Origin: Coniferiporia sulphurascens
Lineage: Eukaryota > Basidiomycota > Agaricomycetes > Hymenochaetales > Hymenochaetaceae
Direction: 5' to 3'
Length of the DNA stretch: 64,000 bases
NCBI GenBank assembly: GCA_002794785.1
Contig: NBBA01000002.1
Location: forward strand, 1,674,001 to 1,738,000
Shown here one piece after another: positions 9,482 to 20,262 of the stretch. The position numbers and the translations under genes were made by a program. Each line of letters begins with the position of its first letter. The first letter of the stretch is position 1. The notes beneath the pieces were generated by a model. The model had not been told where the DNA came from. It saw nothing but the letters and a program-made list of their open reading frames with translations, and ran no database searches.

Positions 9482-11392
9482 CCTGCAGTATTACATAATT
9501 ACAAGCCACCCCCCCGAAGGGGGGGCCCTAACTACATAACAACAGAGGCGCCCATCATTGCACATTGCACAAAACTGGGCAGGGGCTCTGCTCCCGAAGG
9601 GGTGCCAAAGTGTGTAGAGCCCCTATTGCGAAAGAAAGACAAAAGAAGGAGGGATACATATCGCCACGAACGAACCATGCAGGTAAGGGCAGGTAAAGGT
9701 AAGAAGCTTAGAAGTGGAAAGGGAGGGCGAGAGCACTGGCCGAGACGTATCCTGAGGAATCCGAAGGGCAGACACTATTCGAGCGGAAAGGGGGGAAGCA
9801 TACCTGATAGCTCCATAAGGGCTGGGTCCGAGTCCCGGGTTCTGGGTCCGAGCATACGATGCATGTAATCCCATAGGAGGTCCAGGTCCATATCCTTGTC
9901 AGTGGGGTGGCCATCTAAGTCCATCGCAGCGAAAGCAAGCCTGATGGCGCCTGTGGTGCAGTCTGAGAGGCGGTTCAGGTGCCCTGTTAGCTTTAGCCAA
10001 CAGTGCAGAACCGGGAGGTGGTTTTCATCAGCCCACTCTGAGTGGTGGACTGGGAGAGGGTCCTGAGGCAGCCATATGCGTTGTATCCACGGGTGGAAGG
10101 TACTACAGCTGCCGAGGATGTGGGCAGTCGACTGCGCAGGCCATGGGGGGTGGTTGTGCCCCATGGACAGATCCTCTAGCATTCACAACCAGAAGAGTCT
10201 CATTCACCACTCCTATCACTCCAGTCAGCAAGGACACCCGCAAAGAATTTGTGGCTGCCACCCGCTCCCTGAGCACCCTCCCCCACCTCCAGGTGTTCAC
10301 CGATGGCTCCTGCATGGGTACAAACTCCGGATCAGCCATGTGCACAATGAGGGGCCTCACCCACCTCAAGTCCCGCCGGCTCGCCTCCCCCACCTGCGCC
10401 ACAGCAACGGATGCGGAGATCTTCTCCCTCACTTCAGCACCGAGCTGGGCAGCCCACCACCTGTGGGAGCTCTTGCCTGTCACATCTGACATCTTCTTTC
10501 TGTCAGATTCACTGATGGCACTCCACCTAATCCACACATGGGTGCCAGTTCCAGGCGCCCACCTCCTCCACCAATGGAAGGCAGGGGTCCAGACTCTATT
10601 GGACTCATACCCAGATCTCTCTGTTCATTTCATCTGGTGCCCGGGTCACTCTGACATCCCCAGGAATGAATGGGCAGACCATGAGGCAAAGTTCACAATG
10701 AACCTACCCCCATCCTCTCTCGCACCCTCCACCTCAGCACTAAAAGAGGCCGCTGTCAACATACTCATGGAATGATGGTCCCTCTCTCTGGCCCGCCCAC
10801 TCGCCTCGACAGCCAACAAATATCTAGCTGTCAATGGTATCCCTTCCCACCATCCCTGCAAGCTTATTACACAATCGGTTGACCACCCCTGCTGGGAGCT
10901 CTCCACAGTCGCCCAGGTTCTCTGTCGTGCCGGTCCCTATGGGGGCTACTGGCTGAGCTTCAACTCAGCCTACTGGTGCAGGCACAGCCTGATCTTGCAC
11001 TGCAGATGGCACAACCACCCCCCTGGCCGGCCCAGTCGACCACCCATATATTGGGTGGCTGTCGCACATTCCGACCATGGATCCGCAAGGTCTGGCCCCC
11101 CCATGACCCACTTCCAACCCACCACACTGAGTGGGCCAATGAAAACCATCTCCAGGTTCTGCGCCGCTGGCTAAAGCTGATGGGGCAACTTAACCGCCTA
11201 ACCGACCACACCTCTGCCACTATCTGCCTGGCTTTCACCGCAATGGAGCTGGAGGGACACCTGACCGACAAAGATATGGACTTGGACCTCCTCCGGGACT
11301 ACATGAGACGTATGCTTGGACCCTGTACCCAGGACCTGGACCTGGCTCTCTTGGAGCTTTCAGGTATGCTCCCTCCCTTCTCCGCTGTTTAG
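8861..11392 (+). pseudogene. N1 ORF2 remnant (post-RT to C-terminus)
   Basis: The remnant starts in the linker after the RT palm (CAGTCGCCTACACCGACTGGG) and includes the stretch homologous to NFLCS...YFEYAKT. It is interrupted at 9449 by a minus LINE fragment and resumes at 10176. RNase H follows: VFTDGSCMG, DAEIFSL, LSDSLMALH, WCPGHSDIPRNEWAD. A TGA at 10773 replaces the arginine codon (CGA in T1) after LME. The C-terminal part (about 10976-11392) keeps the zinc-like motif in a shifted frame and ends with the usual LLELSG block. There is no endonuclease and no RT catalytic motif. Confidence 0.82.
9450..10160 (-). mobile_element. LINE type A 3' fragment inserted in N1 (15-bp TSD, one mismatch)
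   Basis: A minus-strand LINE 3' end: a long (TTA)n run at 9450-9480 is its tail. The 3' UTR and the ORF2 C-terminus (HNHPPWP and beyond) follow, and it is 5'-truncated at 10160. The flanking sequences are ccatggacGgatcct (9435-9449) and ccatggacAgatcct (10161-10175). The single difference is CG versus CA. N1 ORF2 reads across this duplication, confirming the insertion. Confidence 0.9.
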
Positions 11393-11706
11393 TGCCTGCC
11401 TTTTGGACTCCCCTCCATATGTCCCAGCCAGCGCTCTCGCCCACCCTTTCCTATTCTAAGCTACCCTCTTTGCCTGACTTTGTCTGTTTGGCTCGGCAGT
11501 AGTGATATGTACTCCTCCCTCTTTCTCGTTCTTGGTTACAAATAGGGGCCCTTCCCACTCTGGCACCCTTCAGGGAGCAGGGTCCCCGCCCAGTTTCATG
11601 CATTGCGCGATGATGGGCGCCTCCATTGTTATGTAGTTAGGGCCCCCCCTTTGGGTGGGCAGCTTGTAATTATGTAATACTGCAGGAATAATTAAAAAAA
11701 AAAAAA

Positions 11707-12782
11707 TCTCCTATGCCCAGGTGGCCACAGCAGCAGCCCCCCCAACAACTGCCAACCCATCTCCAGTGGCCCTGGCTGCAGGAGTGGTCATCAACCCAGT
11801 GCAGAAGAAGAAGAAGCACCAGTGTAAGGTGCCCCCCCCACCCACAATGTACACCAAGGACCCAACCTTGGTCCTCACACCAACTGTAGGCATATGGGCC
11901 GAAAACCAGAAGTCAGCAATGGCTCTGACCAAGATGTCCCGTGAGTTCTTCGCCTCCCTCCCCACTGCAGACCAAGTCCCAGTCCTTTCCTCTGCATACA
12001 ATGTGAAGGGGAACATTGTGACCATGTTTGTGGCATGCCCATCCTCAGCTAACCCAACCACAGAAACGATCATTGATCGTCACTCCGTGGCCTACACTTC
12101 CCACATGCGCACAGAGTGCATTGCAGTGGGGATCTCCATCCCAACTGCATTTTCCCTAACCCCCTCCAGAGTCTGCCCCCAGTCTGCCCTCCACATCTCA
12201 ATGGTGCCCTGCAAGGACTTCTTGTTCGGCCAGAACAGACACACCATCACTGAGAAGGCCCTCATGGCCGAAATCCGACACAACCCGACTCTCCACAAGC
12301 TCAACTTTGTAGTCACCCCCCACTTCGCTGCCACCAAAGACCACCTGCCGATGCTCGACAGGTGCCCAGTGGTCTTCTCCTTTGTTGACCCCAATGGCTC
12401 CATCTGTGAACATCTCCTCAAGAGGCCACATGTCTGGATGTTCGGATCCACCCTCCAACTCTCGGTCCCACCCGTCCGCCCCACCCTCACCCAATGTGAG
12501 CGGTGCCAGGGCCTCGGACATGGTACCAAGGGCTGCCGAGCCCAACCCTGCTGCGCTGACTGCGCAGGCACCCATTTGACCCACAACCACCGCAAATTGT
12601 GCACCCACTGCGCAACTGACGCAGTGCCCGAAGGCGACACATGCCCCCACCCTCGCCTCTGCATCAACTGCAAGGGCGACCATCCCACCACCCTGCCGGC
12701 CTGCCCCAAGAAGAGGTGTTACCACCAAATCGAAGAGGCCCTCGCTGCCGACCCCACTGACAACCAGATGGAGGAAATATGA
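11707..12782 (+). pseudogene. T4 ORF1 (5'-truncated, otherwise open)
   Basis: A frame open for about 357 codons from 11709 to the TGA at 12780, coding the C-terminal half of the Gag-like ORF1 protein. The order is the basic VQKKKKHQ segment, MYTKDPTLVLTP, a central region shared with T1 and T7, then zinc clusters CERCQGLGHGTKGC (CX2CX4HX4C), CCADCAGTH and CINCKGDHPTTLPAC. The N-terminal half and start codon are missing because the N1 tail lies directly before it. The stop overlaps the ORF2 ATG at 12779. Confidence 0.87.
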
Positions 12783-13995
12783 TAGAGAAGCTATCTATCC
12801 TGCAGTGGAACGCCGCCCACTCACTTGCAGCGATACATTCCTTAATCCCTGTCCTCACAACTGACCCCTCCCCACCGCACCTAATTCTTATTCAGGAACC
12901 ACCCTGGTACCAAATAGGACTGCAACCCTCACTCACCGACCCAGCCAGCACCCCGGTCCACAACGTCCCTACCATCCCAGGATACATACCAGTTCTACCA
13001 CCAGAGGTTCGCCCTTGGGTAGTCACGTATGTATCCAGGGCCCTCCCACCTACCTCATGGTCGATCCTCAGAGCTGCGTCCCACGGCACCGACATACTGA
13101 TGGTGGAGGTACGATCCCAACTCACCCTCTGGGTGTGCAACTACTACGGTATGCACCCCCCAAGCCGTGAGAACACCTCCCCACAGTACCCAGGTGAGTC
13201 CTTTTTATTCTCACTCCCCTTGGCGCTAGCCACCACTCTACTCATGGCAGGCAACTTCAACTGTCGCCACTACACATGGTCCAAACTCTCAGCCACACAG
13301 AGAGACGACTTGGGGGTGCAACCCCTCAATGACTTCTTCCATGGGCATGGCCTTACGCCTGCCCACCTTCCTGACTCTGATTCATGACCTGATGGCAATT
13401 GTCGTTGGTGTCCCATTGACATGATATGGGCCCCACCCATGGTCAACCCCGACTCAATTCTAGACTCGGCTACCTCTGACCAGTCACCACTGTCTGACCA
13501 TGCCATCCTGCAATGGTCACTGCCATTTCGGCCCCCCCCTCCAGTCCTAAAGACCTGCTGGCTGCTACCAGCCGACAAGGAGGAATGGACTGACATAGCC
13601 TTCCCTCTACTTGAAGCAGCCTTCCACCTCCTGGGGCTCAACACCCACACCCTGGACATCAAAGCGAAGGCAGTCATCGACTCCATGGTCACCACCCTCC
13701 AGCCATTCACCTGCCTCTCCAAACCGTCAAAAATGGAAGTCCCATGGTGGTCACCCCACTGCAAGACCCTCCTATCTGCCATTACAACAGCCACCACCCC
13801 CCTCCAGCATTCATCAGCCAGACAAGCCTTCAAAAGGGGCATCAGGACGGCCAAATGGCAGTTCTATGCCAACCAGGCATTGGAAGCGGATGCCTCCAAC
13901 ATCTGGAACTGGGCCAAATGCGGCCTCGGCAACCAACCCACCCCCATCCCCTTGTTGAAACGATGAGATGGCTCCTTCACCCAGACAGATGATGA

Positions 13996-15276
13996 CATCC
14001 TTCTTGTCCTCTTACCACCACCATCTCACCTTTGCTCTGGGGTCATCTCTGGTCAGTCACAGCAACCCGTGTCTAACTCTGGTATACTACTAGGGCTACA
14101 TGAGAGAAGGCACTCCAACTGCCCACCCTTATAGGGAGGGCAGCTGGCCAGTCACTGAGGCACTGTAATGGCATCGTTGGATGGCGGGAGACGGGTGCTT
14201 GCGTCTGCCGGCTGGCACGAGGACCCATCGTTAACGTCCTCTTGGGGGGGGAGACTCGGTGAGGATGATCCTCTCTCACGTCTGTGCTGACCTTCTCGAG
14301 GATGGCATGCCCACTGGTCCGCCTCTGGGCGGCACAAGGGGCGTACGCCTGCCAGTTAGGGGGGGGACACGACGTTAATGTCCCCACACCCGCGTGGGGG
14401 GGGGTAACCCTCTGCCCTTCAGCGGTTGGCTTCAGTTGGGAGACCTCGGGTTTGGGGAAACTCGGATATGACCTTCAGGTTGGGACTTAAAATCCTGGGG
14501 CTGCATTGTCCCTGGCATGACAAACCATAAAAACTGCCACCCCAAACCCCAAAAGGGTCTCTGATGACAGCACTAGTTGCTATAAGGAGATAGGGGCTTC
14601 ATAACACATGGCATTGCAGTAAGAACCAGCCGATGCGAGAGCAACAGGCCACCATGGGCCTCTTGGGGGGGGTTTGCTGGCCCTAGATCTATAGGATAGG
14701 TGCTGGTTCCCCCTGGGAGGTGGTTAGTCAAGTGGACTCCCTGGCAACCTCAAAAGAGATAGGCCAGGGTCCAAGCCTCTGGTGACATGTCAACTCCAGT
14801 ATGCTGTGGATCCAGAAGCGGGCCTTGTGCCTGAGTATTCCCCTTTGGGGCTCTGAAGCGTGTGCCAGGGAACAGGAAACTCCAGGGGGGCCTAGGAAAC
14901 CCCTCCACTATGGAGCAAGCTGTAGCAGTGGGGGATAGTTCCCTCCACTGGCTCCAGAGCACTAAATCTGGCATGGGTGCATGTAGGAGTAAGTCCTACT
15001 GCATGCTTAAGTTGATTCCCAGAAATGAGCAGCACTCTACAGTGGAAAGTGGGGTAAGGGGGGGAATGTGTAGGGTAGGGGGGGCACCCAATGGGTGGGG
15101 TAGTGCCTACGGTGCCGCAACCCTCACTTAGAATGTCTCCCTGGCGCAGCACACCCTTCCCAATCCAGCACACCATAGAGGACAGCGTGTCGGGTATAAG
15201 TCCTACCGGTCGGGCATCTATGTCACGAGGAAGGTGTACACATAGTGGGGTCCTGCAAGGGCGCCCTTTAATTCTG
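13996..15276 (+). other. N2 non-coding 5' module (1,281 bp)
   Basis: No protein-like frame is visible. It includes two G-rich blocks that resemble each other (TTAACGTCCTCTTGGGGGGGG near 14231 and CGTTAATGTCCCC near 14373), the conserved AAAGGGTCTCTGATGACAGC, and the 3' boundary GCGCCCTTTAATTCTGG. The first 29 bases resemble the LINE 5' UTR: CATCCTTCTTG and ACCACCACCAT are shared with seven different bases between. It could be an alternative LINE 5' UTR/promoter or captured unrelated sequence. The sequence alone does not decide this. Confidence 0.75.
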
Positions 15277-15905
15277 GCAAGGTCTGGCCCCCCCATGACC
15301 CACTTCCGACCCACCACACCGAGTGGGCCGACAAAAACCGTCTTCAGGTTCTGTGCCACTGGCTAAAGCTGATGGGGCAACTTAACCGCCTAACCGACTG
15401 CACCTCGGCCACTATCTGCCTGGCTTTTGCCATGATGGAGCTGGAGGGACACCCGACTGACAAAGATATGGACTTGGACCTCCTCAGGGATTACATGAGT
15501 CGTATGCTTGGACCCCATACCCAGGACCCGGACCCAGCTCTCTTGGAGCTTTCAGGTGCACTTCCCCCCTTTTCCTCTGACTAGTGCCTGCCCTTCGGAC
15601 TCCCCCCTGTATGTCCCGGCCAGCGCTCTTGCCCTCCCTTTCCTATTCTAAGCTACCCCCTTTTCACCTGATACCATCTATTTGGCTCAGCAGTAGTGAT
15701 ATGTACTCCTCCCTCTTTCTTGCGCCCACTTACTAATAGGGGCCCTTCCCACTTTGGCACCCTCTGGGGAGCAGGGCCCCCACCCAGTTTTGTACGTTGT
15801 GTGATGACAGGTGCCTCGGTTTGTTATGTAGTTAGGGCCCCCCCTTTGGGTGGGCAGCTTGTAATTATGTAATACTGCAGGAATAATTTAAAATAAAAAT
15901 AAAAA
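13996..15905 (+). mobile_element. N2: complete composite non-autonomous element (1,910 bp)
   Basis: N2 is bounded by a 13-bp TSD, agacagatgatga (13983-13995) and agacggacaatga (15906-15918). All three differences fit CpG transitions. It starts CATCCTTCTTGTCCTC, carries the non-coding module to about 15276, then switches to LINE type A sequence at GCAAGGTCTGG and ends in an A-rich tail. The LINE part encodes only the last 90 or so residues of ORF2 (for example MGQLNRLTDC to LLELSG) plus the 3' UTR. N3 and N4 have the same ends, the same internal junction and almost the same length. This marks a propagating family rather than a one-off chimera. Confidence 0.88.
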
Positions 15906-17706
15906 AGACGGACAATGAGAAAGGTGAGCTCTTTTGTGAAACTTTTTTCATGCCCCCCCACCCCAGGCAACAAACAACACCCCACTGCCACCACCTCAAC
16001 CAGCTGCCCTGCCCATCCTCCTCATGGAGCTTATGGGGGCACTGGCTGACACCTCCAACTTATTGGCACTGGGCCTCTCAGGAATAGGCTACCACCCACT
16101 GAAATGGGTGGTGGATGCTTACCCTGATGAGATCCTCTCACTCTTCAATGACTGTCTTCGCTTGGGGCACCACCCTGAGTGCTGGCGAGCGGCAAAGGTG
16201 GTGATGCTCAGGAAGCCGAACAAGAAGGACCCCTTCTCGCCATGTTCATACTGGCCCATCACCCTTGAGGAGACCCTAGGGAAACTCCTTGAAAAGATAA
16301 TAGCTAACTGGCTCCAGTTCCTCGCTAACATGCGGGACTGGTTGCCACCTAACCAATATGGGGGGCATCAGGGCCATTCAGTCTATGATGCTGCCCAACA
16401 CCTTTTACAGATTGTGGAGCACACCCACTCAGAGGGCCTAGTCTGCTTGGTCCTTGCGGTCGACATTCAGGGCTTCTTTGATTCGGTACACCCCCAACTC
16501 CTCCACCGACAACTGCTGGACCTTGGTTGCGCACCTGATATGGCCAACTGGTGTTTGTCCTTCATGACGGACCGGCAGGTCACCATTGCCTTCGACGGCA
16601 CCACCCTCCCTACCGCCCCAAAACCCGACCTCGGCACCCCTCAGGGATCGCCAGTCTCCCCAATTTTGTTGATGATATTTGCAGGCATGGTACTCCGGCG
16701 CTTCCACCAAGCCGGCACCACTGCCTTAGCATACATCAATGACCATTTACTAATATGTGTTGGCCCATCTGTAGCATCCAACTGCCGCTCCCTCGCCAGA
16801 GCATACCACCAGCTCGACATGCTCTTCGGCACTATTGGTCTCAACATCGAAGCTGCCAAGACAGAGTGCCTCCATTTCCACCCCCCCCCGGCGATGCACT
16901 GGCTACAACGGCTGGGACACTGCCGGGGTCCAGGTCGACCCCAACACCCTGATTCCCCCCTCAATCCCTCTGCGATGGTTGGGGATTTGGTGGGATCCGG
17001 GCCTCTCCTTCAAGCCCCACGTCGAGCGCATGTGTTCCAAAGGGCTCTCCACACTTGTTGCCCTCCACATCCTGGGTAACACCCAATGCAGTATTTCGGC
17101 CCTCCTCCTCCGTTGCCTTTATACCTCCTGCATCCGCTCCATCCTGTCATGGGGGGCGCCAGTTTGGTACCATGGCCGCTGCCAAAAAACCCTGGTAAAC
17201 TGCCTCCAGGCTGTGCAAAACACGGCGTGTCGCTGGATTTTGGGCATCTTTAAAGGTGCCTCCCCCCACTCCACTAATTTCCTTTGCTCCGTCCCCCCTC
17301 TTTCTTTCTATTTCAAATATATAAAGACCACCCATTCCCTGCACCTCTGGCACACCCCTCACTCCATTGGCTGGAAATTATTTAAAAATGTAGCTAACAG
17401 ACCCTTTTCCCTTTCTCTGCAGGTCCGAGCCCCCTGGGTTCAACAAGTCCCTGCATACATGCATCCCCCATGGATGGACCCCCTGGCCTTTACTCAGGGC
17501 CAGGTATGCTTCACCACCCCCATCACCCCAGTCAGCGCCGACACTCGCAAGTCATTTGTGACAGCTGCACGCAAACTTGGTTCCACTCCCCACATCCAAG
17601 TATTCACTGACAGCTCCCACATTGACAATAAGTCGGGCTTGGCCATCTGTGCAATGCTTGGCCATACCCGACTATGGTCATGCCGACTGGAATCCCCCAC
17701 CTGCAC

Positions 17707-18761
17707 TTTTTTTTTTAAAAATTATTCCTGCAGTATTACATAATTACAAGCTGCCCCCCCAAAGGGGGGGCCCTAACTACATAACCATGGAGGCACCCGT
17801 CATCACACATCGCACAAAACTGGGTGGGGGCTCTGCTCCCCAAGGGGTGCCGAAGTGTGAAGAGTCCCTATTTAGTGGAAAGAAACCAAAGAGGGAGGGA
17901 TACATATCACTACAAACCAACCAAACGGGTGAGGGCAGGTTAAAGTAAGAAGCTTAGAAGTGGAAAGGGAGGGTGAGAGCACTGGCTGAGACGTATCAAG
18001 GGGAATCCAAAAGACGGGCACTAATCAGAGGGAAAGGGAGGGAGCGTACCTGAAAGCTCCAAAAGGGCTGGGTCCAAGTCCTGGGTTTGGTGTCCGAGCA
18101 TACAATGCATGTAGTCCCTAAGGAGGCCCAGGTTCATATACTCATCGGTTGGGTGGCCATCTAGGTCCATCGCAGCAAATGCCAGCCTTATGGCACCTGT
18201 GGCACAGTCGGATAGGTGGTTTAAGTGCCCTGTCAGCTTGAGCCAACAGTGCAAAACCAGGAGGCGGTGTTCGTCAGCCCACTCTGAGTGGTGGACTGGG
18301 AGGGGGTCCCGAGGTGGCCATACACATCATATCCATGGGTGGAATGTGCTGCAGCTGCCTAAGATGTGGGTGGTTGACTGCATGGGCCAGGGGGGGTGGT
18401 TGTGCCACCTGCAGTGTGAGATCAGGCTGTGCCTGCACCGGTAGGCTGAGTCAAAACTCAGCCAGTAACCCCTGTAGGGACCAGCATGGCAGAGGACCTG
18501 TGCAACTGCCGAGAGCTCATGACGTGGGTGGTCGACTGAATGCATGAGGAGCTTTTGAGGTTGGCAAGATGGGATGCCATGTACTGCCAGGTATTTATTG
18601 GCAGTGGAGGCAAGGGGTCAGGCAAGTGAGAGGGTCCACTGGTCCATGAGGGTGCGGACGGCAACTTCTTTTAGTGCTGAGGTGGATGGCTTTAAGTCGG
18701 ATGGGGGGAGCTCTGTTGCCAGTTTTGCTTCCATGTCAGCCCATTCATTTCTGGGGATGTC
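17707..18761 (-). repeat. Left arm of 1,055-bp inverted repeat (LINE 3' end, minus)
   Basis: This is the reverse complement of 19033-20087, symmetric about 18896/18898. Wherever I compared the arms in detail I saw no difference except tail length (10 T versus 14 A). It carries, on the minus strand, LINE RNase H sequence (from GNEWAD-like RNEWAD), the C-terminal zinc-like region, the ORF2 end (18021), the type A 3' UTR and the tail. The match ends sharply at 18761. The left flank is T4 RNase H sequence. Confidence 0.93.
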
Positions 18762-19032
18762 CAAGGCCCCCGCCTGTGCTACAGCCATGGATGCTGAAGA
18801 GTTCTCTCTTGCCATGGCCCCCGGCTGGGTAGCGTGCCGCCTCCCGGCTCAATTGTGTGTTGCATCGGACATCTTCTTTCTGTCCGATTCGCTGACTGCC
18901 CTCCACCTCTTCTGCACATGGGCCGCCACCCCTGGCACCCACCTCCTCCACATCTGGAAGGCGGGTGTGGAGACCATGCTGGACTCGTACCCCCAGCTCA
19001 CCATTCACTTTGTGTGGTGCCCCAGCCACTCA
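18762..19032 (+). pseudogene. Spacer of the inverted repeat: LINE RNase H segment
   Basis: This 271-bp unpaired centre reads in frame as ACATAMDAEEFSLAMAPGW, then FFLSDSLTALHLFCTW and LLDSYPQLTIHFVWCPSHS. These are the middle of the ORF2 RNase H domain, with the catalytic Glu and Asp motifs visible. It runs on without a break into the right arm. The plus-strand element is therefore one 5'-truncated LINE (18762-20091), and the left arm is an added inverted copy of its 3' 1,055 bp. Confidence 0.85.
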
Positions 19033-20091
19033 GACATCCCCAGAAATGAATGGGCTGACATGGAAGCAAAACTGGCAACAGAGCTCCCCCCATCCGACTT
19101 AAAGCCATCCACCTCAGCACTAAAAGAAGTTGCCGTCCGCACCCTCATGGACCAGTGGACCCTCTCACTTGCCTGACCCCTTGCCTCCACTGCCAATAAA
19201 TACCTGGCAGTACATGGCATCCCATCTTGCCAACCTCAAAAGCTCCTCATGCATTCAGTCGACCACCCACGTCATGAGCTCTCGGCAGTTGCACAGGTCC
19301 TCTGCCATGCTGGTCCCTACAGGGGTTACTGGCTGAGTTTTGACTCAGCCTACCGGTGCAGGCACAGCCTGATCTCACACTGCAGGTGGCACAACCACCC
19401 CCCCTGGCCCATGCAGTCAACCACCCACATCTTAGGCAGCTGCAGCACATTCCACCCATGGATATGATGTGTATGGCCACCTCGGGACCCCCTCCCAGTC
19501 CACCACTCAGAGTGGGCTGACGAACACCGCCTCCTGGTTTTGCACTGTTGGCTCAAGCTGACAGGGCACTTAAACCACCTATCCGACTGTGCCACAGGTG
19601 CCATAAGGCTGGCATTTGCTGCGATGGACCTAGATGGCCACCCAACCGATGAGTATATGAACCTGGGCCTCCTTAGGGACTACATGCATTGTATGCTCGG
19701 ACACCAAACCCAGGACTTGGACCCAGCCCTTTTGGAGCTTTCAGGTACGCTCCCTCCCTTTCCCTCTGATTAGTGCCCGTCTTTTGGATTCCCCTTGATA
19801 CGTCTCAGCCAGTGCTCTCACCCTCCCTTTCCACTTCTAAGCTTCTTACTTTAACCTGCCCTCACCCGTTTGGTTGGTTTGTAGTGATATGTATCCCTCC
19901 CTCTTTGGTTTCTTTCCACTAAATAGGGACTCTTCACACTTCGGCACCCCTTGGGGAGCAGAGCCCCCACCCAGTTTTGTGCGATGTGTGATGACGGGTG
20001 CCTCCATGGTTATGTAGTTAGGGCCCCCCCTTTGGGGGGGCAGCTTGTAATTATGTAATACTGCAGGAATAATTTTTAAAAAAAAAAAAAA
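19033..20091 (+). repeat. Right arm of inverted repeat: LINE 3' end, plus
   Basis: Continues the RNase H frame from the spacer. A TGA at 19174 breaks the frame after LSLA. It then carries HNHPPWPMQSTTHILGSC, the ORF2 C-terminus (ending 19773, LLELSGTLPPFPSD), the type A 3' UTR with its G/C hairpin, and 14 A residues ending at 20091. The right flank is endonuclease-linker sequence of T5, which does not match the left flank (T4), so no TSD is visible. Confidence 0.92.
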
Positions 20092-20205
20092 CCCCCCACT
20101 GGTTACTCCTGGATGACAGGGAAGAATGGTCCGACATCGCCTTCCCATTACTTGAGACCGCCTTCCACCTCCTGGCAGACAACACCCTCACCCTGGACGT
20201 CAAAG
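20092..20205 (+). mobile_element. T5: short LINE ORF2 fragment (endonuclease-RT linker)
   Basis: A 114-bp remnant coding for a stretch homologous to WLLLADREEWSDIAFPLLE and DNTLTLDVK in sister copies. It is cut on the left by the inverted-repeat element and on the right by the 5' end of T6. It is only a scrap of host element. No second part was found after T6. Confidence 0.75.
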
Positions 20206-20262
20206 ATCCTTCTTGACCAGTAACCACCACCATTGACTAGTGCAGGCAGCTAAAACTCCCCC
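20206..20262 (+). promoter_or_regulatory. T6 LINE 5' UTR
   Basis: A 57-nt leader from ATCCTTCTTGACCAG to the base before ATG at 20263. It closely matches the leaders of T2, T7 and T16, differing by a few substitutions. The preceding base is G rather than the C seen in T7 and the N elements. An internal promoter is expected here in this class of element. This is inference. Confidence 0.55.

Larger units (their letters stand above)
7584..11706 (+). mobile_element. N1: composite element, non-coding 5' module plus long LINE 3' part
   Basis: N1 starts with CATCCTTCTTGTCCTC and carries a diverged copy of the non-coding module found in N2-N4 (7584 to about 8853, ending TTAATTCTGG). It then switches to LINE ORF2 just after the RT domain and runs on to a type A 3' UTR and A-tail (ends 11706). 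The LINE part is much longer than in N2-N4, so the internal junction differs. A minus-strand LINE fragment is inserted at 9450-10160. The flanks at 7583 and 11707 come from unrelated LINE positions and show no TSD, so the locus was rearranged after insertion. Confidence 0.78.
11707..17706 (+). mobile_element. T4: LINE (type A family), carrying N2
   Basis: T4 has ORF1 from SYAQVATAAAP onward, then the ATGA-coupled ORF2 through endonuclease and RT into the first RNase H block (VFTDSSH), where it is cut at 17706 by the inverted-repeat element. N2 (13996-15905) interrupts it between endonuclease and RT, with a 13-bp TSD. Upstream it abuts the N1 tail at nearly the same ORF1 codon where a fragment entered T1. 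No continuation of its RNase H region was found downstream in the window. Confidence 0.87.
12779..17706 (+). pseudogene. T4 ORF2 (endonuclease, RT, start of RNase H), interrupted
   Basis: The endonuclease begins ILQWNAAHSLAA with LILIQEPPW, GNFNCRHYTWS (Asp of GDFN changed to Asn), DMIWAP and LSDHAIL. A TGA at 13385 replaces a tryptophan codon, and another at 13964 is a CGA-to-TGA change in KRRD. N2 splits the frame at 13996-15918. RT (16024 onward) shows QGFFDSVHP, GTPQGSPVSPIL and AYINDHLL, so the YVDD catalytic box is altered to YIND. A C-run near 16880 shifts the frame before the connector, which continues to VFTDSSHID and is cut at 17706. It is inactive. Confidence 0.86.

Noticed and set aside
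13187..17425. Splice-like motifs inside ORF2: GGTGAGTCC in the endonuclease, AAAGGTGAGC in the linker and TTTCTCTGCAGGTCC before RNase H, present in most copies
   Set aside because: The frame reads through them and they encode conserved residues (YPGESFLF, KGELF, FSLSLQVR). The copies come from RNA that still contains them, so they were not spliced in the template.
17707..20091. Twin priming (5' inversion) as the simple origin of the palindrome
   Set aside because: Twin priming inverts a 5' segment without duplicating the 3' end; here both arms contain the 3' UTR and tail.
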